A stretch of 5,456 nt of DNA from the NCBI GenBank assembly GCA_050945815.1, contig JBMNTQ010000139.1:1-5456 (forward strand). Direction: 5' to 3'. This DNA is from JBMNTQ01 sp050945815 (GTDB taxonomy: Bacteria > Bacillota > Clostridia > Christensenellales > JBMNTQ01). The translations under genes and the position numbers were made by a program. The notes beneath the pieces were generated by a model. The model saw nothing but the letters and a program-made list of their open reading frames with translations. It made no database searches and was not told the DNA's origin. The stretch's first letter is position 1. Every line of letters begins with the position of its first letter. This document shows positions 1 to 5,456 of this stretch, one piece after another.

Positions 1-1
1 T

Positions 2-1678
2 TTGGAGGTTGTGATGGAGGTGACCATCCCCTTTTTGATGGCTAGGCTGATTGACTTGGGCATCAATGCAGGAGACATGGACATGGTGCTTTTAATTGGC
101 GGTATTTTGCTGGCGCTGATCGGCATTTCTGTTTTTTTTGGGATTTTGTCTGGGCGACAGTCGGCGAAGGCTGCCGCAGGCTTGGCAAAAAACCTGCGAC
201 GCACCATATTTGGGCGGGTGCAGGATTTTTCATTCCATAACATCGATAAATTTTCTACTGCCAGTTTGGTGACTAGGCTGACGACCGACGTGACCAATGT
301 GGAGCTGGCTTTTCAGATGGTCATTCGGACTGCTGTGCGTGCGCCGTTGATGCTGATTTTTGCGCTGGTGATGGCAGTGGGCATCAACCCGGAGTTTTCT
401 TTGATTTATTTGGCTATGATCCCCTTTCTAGGCGGCGGGCTTGTTTTGATCGCTATTCGGGTTCACCCTATTTTTAGGCGGGTGTTTCGGACTTATGACA
501 AGCTTAACAACGTGGTGCAGGAGAACCTTGCCGGGATACGGGTTGTGAAATCTTATGTGCGTGAGAACCATGAAAAAGAAAAGTTCGGCAGGATTTCGCA
601 AGAAATTTATCAGGATTTTTCTTTGGCGGAGAAGATTCTTGTGCTCAATGCGCCGTTGATGCAGTTTGCTATGTATGCCTGCATTTTATTGGTCTCTTGG
701 TTTGGGGCTAATGCCATTGTAAGTGCGACTATGACCACTGGCGAATTGATGAGTTTAATTTCTTATTCTATGCAGATACTCATGAGCCTGATGCTGCTGT
801 CGTTGGTTTTTGTGATTATTATTATATCCCGGGCGTCTGCCCAGCGAATTTCTGAGGTTTTGAAAGAAGAAAGCGATATTCAGAATGGGGAGCATCCGGT
901 GATGCAGGTAAAAGACGGCAGCATTCGCTTTGATAAAGTGGATTTCTCCTATGCGAAGGAGCAGGATACGTTTTGTCTCAGCGGCGTGGATTTGACGATA
1001 GGACCCGGAGAGACGGTGGGGATTGTCGGCGCAACAGGATCGTCTAAGAGTACACTGGTGCAGCTGATTCCGCGGTTGTATGACAGCAGCAGGGGAAGCG
1101 TGTCGGTGGGAGGCGTGGATGTGAGGCAATATGACCTGGATACGCTGCGCGGCCAGGTGGCTATGGTTTTGCAGAAGAATGTGTTGTTTTCCGGTACCAT
1201 TAAGGAGAACCTTCGCTGGGGGAAGGAGGACGCTACAGACGAGGAGATGGTGCGTGTTTGTAAACTGGCTCAGGCTGATGAGTTTATCCGCTCGTTTCCT
1301 GAGGGGTATGATACGTATATTGAGCAGGGCGGCACCAACGTTTCCGGCGGGCAGAAGCAGCGATTGTGTATTGCCAGGGCCTTGCTGAAAAACCCCAAGA
1401 TCCTTATTTTGGACGACTCTACCAGCGCGGTGGACACCAAGACCGATGCTTTGCTTCGAAAGGCCATGCGGGAGCAATTGCCGGATACGACCAAGCTGAT
1501 TATCACCCAGAGGATTTCCTCGGTGCAGGATGCCGACCAGATTATAGTGATGGAGGACGGGCGTATCGATGCCGTGGGCACCCATGGGCAGCTTTTGAGG
1601 AGTAATGAGATTTACCGGGAGGTATATACTTCGCAGCAGAAAGGGGGCGGAGCGGATGAAGCAATCGATGGGCCGTAA
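2..1678 (+). CDS. Heterodimeric ABC exporter, degenerate-site subunit (BmrC/YheI-like), 5' truncated by window edge
   Basis: Membrane-spanning exporter half that pairs with the next gene's product; cargo is unknown, though relatives export drugs or lipids. The first visible residues already lie in transmembrane helix 1 and no start signal is visible, so roughly 15-30 N-terminal residues are probably missing (inference). Numbering from base 2, hydrophobic segments lie near residues 1-20, 28-48, 112-127, 131-152, 214-238 and 249-276. The ATPase domain follows from about 305: A-loop Tyr317, Walker A GATGSSKS (343-350), Q-loop Gln391, signature VSGGQ (447-451), Walker B ILILDD (467-472) and Gln503 at the H-loop. 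The Walker A glycine before Lys349 is Ser, the catalytic Glu is Asp472, and the switch His is Gln503. Asp and Gln at these places are typical of the degenerate subunit in this family. The intact SGGQ would complete the partner's active site. Family assignment is firm; the named orthologue is not. Confidence 0.95.
   Translation: MEVVMEVTIPFLMARLIDLGINAGDMDMVLLIGGILLALIGISVFFGILSGRQSAKAAAGLAKNLRRTIFGRVQDFSFHNIDKFSTASLVTRLTTDVTNVELAFQMVIRTAVRAPLMLIFALVMAVGINPEFSLIYLAMIPFLGGGLVLIAIRVHPIFRRVFRTYDKLNNVVQENLAGIRVVKSYVRENHEKEKFGRISQEIYQDFSLAEKILVLNAPLMQFAMYACILLVSWFGANAIVSATMTTGELMSLISYSMQILMSLMLLSLVFVIIIISRASAQRISEVLKEESDIQNGEHPVMQVKDGSIRFDKVDFSYAKEQDTFCLSGVDLTIGPGETVGIVGATGSSKSTLVQLIPRLYDSSRGSVSVGGVDVRQYDLDTLRGQVAMVLQKNVLFSGTIKENLRWGKEDATDEEMVRVCKLAQADEFIRSFPEGYDTYIEQGGTNVSGGQKQRLCIARALLKNPKILILDDSTSAVDTKTDALLRKAMREQLPDTTKLIITQRISSVQDADQIIVMEDGRIDAVGTHGQLLRSNEIYREVYTSQQKGGGADEAIDGP
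1642..1647 (+). promoter_or_regulatory. Ribosome binding site of the second ABC gene
   Basis: AGGGGG lies 8 bases before the ATG at 1656, inside the coding end of the first ABC gene. It decides the start. An in-frame ATG further upstream at 1605 would add 17 residues read out of the first gene, and the ATG at 1668 has no comparable purine run in front of it. A second GGAG at 1649-1652 is only 3 bases from the ATG and is less well placed. Confidence 0.75.
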
Positions 1679-3542
1679 AAAAAAGACGCCGAGAAGAGGC
1701 GTAACGATTCGCCGGCTGTTTTCCTATGTTGCGGGCAGGCATCGGTTTTGGTTTATATTGGCTCTGTTCTGCATTGTGGTCAGCGCGCTGGTGGGAATTG
1801 TGGGATCGCTCTTTTTGCGGGTTTTGATTGATGACTTTATTCTACCCATGCTGGCTATGCCCAGTCCTTCCTTTTTGCCGCTGCTGCAGGCCGTGATTAC
1901 GATGGCGGGGATTTATTTTGTGGGCGTCTTAGCTACGCTCTTTTACAATCGTTTTATGGTGGTGGTGGCCCAGGGGATTTTGAAGAATATCCGGGATGAT
2001 ATGTTTACCCATATGCAGACGCTTCCCTTGCGGTATTTTGACCAATACAGCCATGGGGATATTATGAGCCATTTTACCAACGATACGGATACCCTGCGCC
2101 AGATGATTACCCAGAGCTTGCCGCAGCTTTTCTCGACGGTGGTGACGGTGGTTGCGGCTTTTATCGCTATGCTTGCGCTGAGCCTTCACTTGACCTTGCT
2201 GGTGGTGGTTTTGGTTTCTATGATATTCCTGATTATGCGGCGAATTGGTGGTAAATCCGCTGCCGGCTTTATGCGTATGCAGCAGGCTTTGGGCGCGGAG
2301 AATGGTTATATTGAGGAAATCCTCAATGGGCAGAAGGTTGTGAAGGTGTTTTCTCGTGAGCGGCAGGCAAAGGAGGACTTTGACAAATATAACGACGCTT
2401 TGTGTGAGCATACGACCCACGCAAACAGCTATGCGAATATTCTGATGCCGATTATGGGAAACTTTGGCCATTTTCAGTATGTGATGGTGGCGATAACCGG
2501 CGGTGTGTTGGCTGTGGGGGGGATAGGCGGCTTGACTTTAGGCGTGATCGCATCCTTTTTGCAGCTTTCACGAAGCTTTACCACGCCTATCGGGCAGGCT
2601 TCTCAGCAGATTAACGCTGTGGTGATGGCTTTAGCCGGTGCTCAGCGTATTTTTGAGCTGCTGGACGAGCAGCCGGAGCAAGATTCGGGTAAGGTTACCT
2701 TAGTTAATGCTGTGGAGGAGGATGGACAGATAAAAGAGTCGCTCCACTATACCGGCATGTGGGCATGGAAGCAGCCTGGAGAGGATGGGGCAGCGGAGTA
2801 TACCCAGCTGAAAGGCGACGTGCGCTTTGCTGATGTGGACTTTGGCTATGAGGAGGGGCAGTTGGTGTTGAAGGACATATCCCTTTTCGCCAAGCCGGGG
2901 CAGATGATCGCCCTTGTGGGCGCTACGGGAGCGGGCAAGACCACGATTGCCAACCTGATTAACCGATTTTATGACATTGACAGCGGCACAATCCGCTACG
3001 ACGGCATTACCATCGATAGAATTTGTAAAAGCGACTTGAGGCGTTCGTTGGGCATTGTTTTGCAGGATACCAACTTGTTTACCGGTACGGTTCTGGACAA
3101 TATTCGTTATGGGAGGCTGGATGCTACGGACGAGGAAGTGGTGGAGGCGGCGCGGCTGGCCTATGCGGACAGCTTCATCAGGAGGCTGCCTGACGGCTAT
3201 CAGACTATGCTCACCTCCAACGGCGCGAACCTGTCTCAGGGACAGCGGCAGCTTTTGTCTATCGCCCGGGCGGCTGTGGCCAACCCGCCGGTGATGATTC
3301 TAGATGAAGCGACTTCCAGCATCGATACCCGTACTGAATCGCTGGTGCAAAAAGGTATGAACCGGCTGATGAAGGGGCGCACGGTGTTTGTGATAGCCCA
3401 CCGGCTGTCTACCGTGCGTGATGCCAATGCGATTTTGGTGATGGAGGATGGACGCATTATAGAGCGGGGTGATCATGAGACATTGATCGCTCAGAAGGGG
3501 CGTTATTACCAGCTGTATACCGGCGTGTTTGAGTTGGAATAA
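1656..3542 (+). CDS. Heterodimeric ABC exporter, catalytic-site subunit (BmrD/YheH-like)
   Basis: Complete 628-residue exporter half, partner of the preceding gene. A very basic start (GRKKKTPRR) precedes six predicted membrane helices near residues 29-54, 74-98, 157-177, 178-196, 262-288 and 291-310. The ATPase domain runs from about 387: A-loop Tyr398, Walker A GATGAGKT (422-429), Q-loop Gln470, signature LSQGQ (526-530), Walker B VMILDE with catalytic Glu551, and H-loop His582. All catalytic residues are intact; only the signature departs from LSGGQ. This is the expected mirror image of the upstream subunit, so the functional ATP site should combine this Walker A/B with the partner's SGGQ. 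Between helix 6 and the ATPase domain is an extra linker of about 45 residues (341-386, including MWAWKQPG), which I recall from clostridial members of this subfamily. The 23-bp overlap with the upstream gene suggests translational coupling. Substrate is unknown. Confidence 0.96.
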   Translation: MKQSMGRKKKTPRRGVTIRRLFSYVAGRHRFWFILALFCIVVSALVGIVGSLFLRVLIDDFILPMLAMPSPSFLPLLQAVITMAGIYFVGVLATLFYNRFMVVVAQGILKNIRDDMFTHMQTLPLRYFDQYSHGDIMSHFTNDTDTLRQMITQSLPQLFSTVVTVVAAFIAMLALSLHLTLLVVVLVSMIFLIMRRIGGKSAAGFMRMQQALGAENGYIEEILNGQKVVKVFSRERQAKEDFDKYNDALCEHTTHANSYANILMPIMGNFGHFQYVMVAITGGVLAVGGIGGLTLGVIASFLQLSRSFTTPIGQASQQINAVVMALAGAQRIFELLDEQPEQDSGKVTLVNAVEEDGQIKESLHYTGMWAWKQPGEDGAAEYTQLKGDVRFADVDFGYEEGQLVLKDISLFAKPGQMIALVGATGAGKTTIANLINRFYDIDSGTIRYDGITIDRICKSDLRRSLGIVLQDTNLFTGTVLDNIRYGRLDATDEEVVEAARLAYADSFIRRLPDGYQTMLTSNGANLSQGQRQLLSIARAAVANPPVMILDEATSSIDTRTESLVQKGMNRLMKGRTVFVIAHRLSTVRDANAILVMEDGRIIERGDHETLIAQKGRYYQLYTGVFELE

Positions 3543-3569
3543 GCTATGAAAAATTGTAGGGAAGCTTTG

Positions 3570-3640
3570 AAAAAAGGCGGTAGGAATTTTGCGGCTGTTA
3601 TGGTAACATGAAATGGCGTGACAAAGACCGGGCCTTTTTT
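3570..3640 (+). terminator. Possible terminator or leader stem ending in T6, after the ABC genes
   Basis: AAAAAAGGC at 3570-3578 is perfectly complementary to GCCTTTTTT at 3632-3640. After a 2-base bulge (3630-3631), GGT (3579-3581) can also pair with ACC (3627-3629), giving 12 pairs. The T run is part of the stem and the enclosed loop is about 45 bases, so this is not a compact classical terminator. It is the first structure after the ABC stop codon and may end that transcript, or it may fold within a leader for fhs. Pairing was done by eye with no energy calculation. Confidence 0.3.
3596..3608. repeat. Short perfect palindrome TGTTA-TGG-TAACA
   Basis: Two 5-base arms (3596-3600 and 3604-3608) flank a 3-base centre. 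The size and symmetry would suit a dimeric repressor operator, but five-base arms also arise by chance, and I see no second copy or recognisable regulator consensus. It lies in the gap between the exporter genes and fhs. Confidence 0.25.
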
Positions 3641-3650
3641 ATGGAATGAG

Positions 3651-3691
3651 AAGGCGCAGTGCCCGGGGGAGTTTTCGGGTGCTGCGCTTTT
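3651..3691 (+). terminator. Strong hairpin followed by TTTT, probable rho-independent terminator
   Basis: GCGCAGTGCCCG (3654-3665) pairs with CGGGTGCTGCGC (3676-3687) over 12 base pairs, two of them G-U wobbles, around a 10-base loop (3666-3675). The stem can extend by A-U and G-U pairs at its foot (3651-3653 with 3688-3690). It is followed by only four T residues, then GTGGG, so the T tract is short. It most likely stops transcription from the ABC genes. Its foot is only about 42 bases before the fhs start, so it could instead act as an attenuator in an fhs leader. The opposite strand has no T tract after this stem, so activity in the + direction is favoured. Confidence 0.55.
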
Positions 3692-3718
3692 GTGGGTAGA
3701 ATGATGAAGCTGAGGGAC

Positions 3719-3723
3719 GGAGG
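3719..3723 (+). promoter_or_regulatory. Ribosome binding site of fhs
   Basis: GGAGG ends immediately before an ATG at 3724, too close to serve it, but is 9 bases before the in-frame ATG at 3733. This favours 3733 as the start. A weaker GAGGG at 3712-3716 stands 7 bases before 3724 and leaves that longer start possible; a third ATG at 3736 is 12 bases from GGAGG. Confidence 0.65.
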
Positions 3724-3732
3724 ATGGATCGG

Positions 3733-5409
3733 ATGATGCCAAATGACATTGAGATTGCTCAATCTGTTGTGATGCGGCCGATATCGGAGGTGGCGCAGGC
3801 ATTGGGCGTGTTGGACGAGGAACTGGAGCATTATGGGACATACAAAGCGAAGGTTAGCGGGCGTGTGTTGCAGCGGCTGGCGGACCGAAAGGACGGTAAG
3901 CTGATTCTGGTGACGGCGATTACGCCGACCCCTGCAGGGGAGGGTAAGACCACGACGACTGTGGGCCTGGGCGATGCTTTGAACCTGTTGGGGAAAAAGA
4001 CCGTGATTGCGCTGCGAGAGCCGTCGTTGGGGCCGGTGTTTGGTATTAAGGGCGGTGCGGCCGGCGGCGGTTATGCGCAGGTTGTGCCTATGGAGGATAT
4101 CAACCTGCATTTTACCGGAGATATTCACGCGGTGGGCGCTGCGAACAATTTGCTGGCGGCCATGCTGGATAACCATATATTCCAGGGCAATCGACTGGGA
4201 ATCGACAACCGCCGCATTACCTGGAAGCGGTGTATGGACATGAACGATCGGCAACTGCGCGGGGTTGTTACCGGATTGGGCGGGCGGGTTTCAGGCGTGC
4301 CCCGGGAGGATGGCTTTGACATCACCGTTGCGTCGGAGATTATGGCTGTGTTGTGTTTGGCCTCGGATATTGTGGACCTGAAAGAGAAGCTGGGGCGTAT
4401 TGTTGTCGGGTATACCCGGGAGGATGTACCTGTGACCGTGCATATGCTGAAGGCGGAAGGGGCGCTGACAGCTCTTTTAAAGGATGCGCTCAAGCCTAAT
4501 CTGGTGCAGACACTGGCGCATACGCCGGCTTTTGTCCACGGCGGCCCTTTTGCCAACATCGCCCATGGCTGCAACAGCCTGATGGCTACCCAGATGGCTT
4601 TGAAGCTGGGGGATTATGTGGTGACGGAGGCGGGCTTTGGTGCGGATTTGGGTGCGGAGAAGTTTTTTGATATTAAATGCCGGATGGGAGGGCTGTCTCC
4701 GGCGGCTGTGGTGATTGTGGCTACGGTGAGGGCGCTTAAATATCATGGGGGTGCGGACAAGGGGGCGCTGGGACAGGAGGATCTTGAGGCGCTGGAGAAA
4801 GGGATTCCCAATCTGCTGGGGCATATCCAGACGATTACTCAAACCTTTAAGCTGCCTGCTGTGGTGGCGCTTAACCGGTTTCCCACGGACACGGACGAAG
4901 AGATTGCGCTGGTGCAGGAGATATGCGAGCGATCGGACGTATGTGTTGCGCTGTCGGAGGTTTGGGGCAACGGCGGGGCGGGAGCTTTGGACTTGGCTCG
5001 GGAAGTGGTTGCGCTATCTTCTGGAGAAACGCCGGTATTTACGCCTCTCTATCCTGAGGGGATGAGCATAAAAGGGAAGATTCAGGCTGTTGTGCAGCGG
5101 GTTTATGGCGGCGCTTCGGCTGTGTATACGGCAAATGCGGAAAAGGAAATTGCGCGGTTGGAAGCCTTGGGCTTTGGAGGGTTGTCTGTGTGTATGGCGA
5201 AAACGCAGTACTCTTTTTCCGATGATCCGGCAAAGCGTGGCCGGCCGACGGGCTTTGAGGTGGCGGTGCGGGAGGTGCGCGTTTGTGCGGGCGCTGGGTT
5301 TATTGTGGTTTTGACCGGCGCGATCATGACCATGCCGGGGTTGCCTAAGCAGCCGGCTGCTGAGAAGATTGATGTGGATGCGGCAGGGAAGATAACCGGC
5401 TTGTTTTAA
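3733..5409 (+). CDS. fhs: Formate--tetrahydrofolate ligase (formyltetrahydrofolate synthetase)
   Basis: Cytoplasmic enzyme joining formate to tetrahydrofolate at the cost of ATP, giving 10-formyltetrahydrofolate for purine synthesis or for the methyl branch of the Wood-Ljungdahl pathway. At 558 residues it matches the family's usual 555-560. Family marks, numbered from 3733, are the P-loop TPTPAGEGKTT (64-74, Lys72), LREPSLGP (94-101), the first signature GIKGGAAGGGY (104-114), the second signature VASEIMAVLC (199-208), HGGPFANIAHGCNS (269-282), TEAGFGADLGAEKFFD (298-313), NRFPTDTDEE (381-390) and the C-terminal TMPGLPKQPA with the closing ITGLF. All are intact, so the enzyme should be active. 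The start was chosen by GGAGG spacing and because MPNDIEIAQ resembles the usual N-terminus; 3724 would add three residues. No other folate or acetyl-CoA pathway gene is in view, so the physiological role (anabolic or acetogenic) cannot be decided. Confidence 0.98.
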   Translation: MMPNDIEIAQSVVMRPISEVAQALGVLDEELEHYGTYKAKVSGRVLQRLADRKDGKLILVTAITPTPAGEGKTTTTVGLGDALNLLGKKTVIALREPSLGPVFGIKGGAAGGGYAQVVPMEDINLHFTGDIHAVGAANNLLAAMLDNHIFQGNRLGIDNRRITWKRCMDMNDRQLRGVVTGLGGRVSGVPREDGFDITVASEIMAVLCLASDIVDLKEKLGRIVVGYTREDVPVTVHMLKAEGALTALLKDALKPNLVQTLAHTPAFVHGGPFANIAHGCNSLMATQMALKLGDYVVTEAGFGADLGAEKFFDIKCRMGGLSPAAVVIVATVRALKYHGGADKGALGQEDLEALEKGIPNLLGHIQTITQTFKLPAVVALNRFPTDTDEEIALVQEICERSDVCVALSEVWGNGGAGALDLAREVVALSSGETPVFTPLYPEGMSIKGKIQAVVQRVYGGASAVYTANAEKEIARLEALGFGGLSVCMAKTQYSFSDDPAKRGRPTGFEVAVREVRVCAGAGFIVVLTGAIMTMPGLPKQPAAEKIDVDAAGKITGLF

Positions 5410-5421
5410 GGGAGATTGATT

Positions 5422-5456
5422 GGGGGGGAGGGGCAGCCGCCGGGCACGGGAGGGGG
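5422..5456 (+). other. G-tract cluster downstream of fhs
   Basis: After the fhs stop codon the + strand carries G runs of 7, 4, 3, 3 and 5 bases (5422-5428, 5430-5433, 5442-5444, 5448-5450, 5452-5456), separated by 1, 8, 3 and 1 bases. Four or more runs of at least three G is the pattern of a potential G-quadruplex. Part may instead be the ribosome binding region of a gene beginning beyond the window. No coding or terminator signal is recognisable here. Confidence 0.4.

Noticed and set aside
755..1585. Long open frame on the minus strand (276 codons) opposite the first ABC gene
   Set aside because: It lies wholly antisense to a well-supported ABC domain, its translation is rich in His, Arg, Gln and Asn with no recognisable domain, and it reflects the skewed codon use of the real gene.
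1605..1655. N-terminal extension of the second ABC protein from ATG 1605
   Set aside because: The ATG lies deep in the first gene with no Shine-Dalgarno site at the right distance, while AGGGGG is well placed for the ATG at 1656. The added residues are just the other-frame reading of the first gene's tail.
3697..3702. TAGAAT as the -10 box of an fhs promoter
   Set aside because: It matches TATAAT at five of six bases, but 16-18 bases upstream there is no TTGACA-like hexamer (TTCGGG at best), and the TG of an extended -10 is one base out of place. Not strong enough to annotate.
3543..3732. Tetrahydrofolate or other known riboswitch ahead of fhs
   Set aside because: I looked for the conserved core of the tetrahydrofolate riboswitch and for other familiar riboswitch cores and saw none; only simple hairpins are supported.
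3598..4254. Minus-strand open frame of 218 codons covering the gap and the start of fhs
   Set aside because: Most of it is antisense to conserved fhs motifs, its composition is low-information (His, Arg, Pro, Gln rich), and no ribosome site or family resemblance is visible.
1..5456. CRISPR array, insertion sequence, tRNA or rRNA gene, toxin-antitoxin or defence system
   Set aside because: No spaced direct repeats, terminal inverted repeats, transposase, tRNA-like fold or defence-type domain is visible; the window is filled by three housekeeping or transport genes.

Overview
The window looks like ordinary chromosomal DNA from a Gram-positive Bacillota, most likely a member of the Clostridia with moderately high G+C. 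Three points support this: a tandem heterodimeric ABC exporter of the BmrC/BmrD (YheI/YheH, LmrC/LmrD, TM287/288) type, a bacterial single-domain formate--tetrahydrofolate ligase, and strong G-rich Shine-Dalgarno sites. The placement rests on protein resemblance from memory, not on a database search. No genus can be named.

Layout: three genes, all on the + strand, fill nearly the whole window. Bases 2-1678 hold the first half of the exporter; its 5' end lies outside the window. Bases 1656-3542 hold the second half, overlapping the first gene by 23 bp and preceded by its own ribosome binding site. A gap of 190 bases (3543-3732) contains two hairpin-forming segments and a small palindrome. Bases 3733-5409 hold a complete formate--tetrahydrofolate ligase gene (fhs). 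The last 47 bases are a very G-rich stretch with no recognisable gene.

How the genes work together: the two ABC proteins each carry a membrane domain followed by an ATPase domain. Their sequence defects are complementary. The first has a substituted Walker A glycine, Asp in place of the catalytic Glu, and Gln in place of the H-loop His, but an intact SGGQ signature. The second has intact Walker A, Walker B and H-loop, but an LSQGQ signature. Together they predict one catalytic and one degenerate ATP site in a heterodimer. The transported substrate cannot be told from sequence. The fhs product makes 10-formyltetrahydrofolate from formate, ATP and tetrahydrofolate, feeding one-carbon metabolism (purine synthesis, or the methyl branch of the Wood-Ljungdahl pathway if present). 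Nothing in the window links it functionally to the exporter, and terminator-like structure separates the two units.

I found no undescribed system. The points most worth a second look are the altered Walker A of the first exporter subunit, the structured leader in front of fhs, and the G-tract cluster after it.
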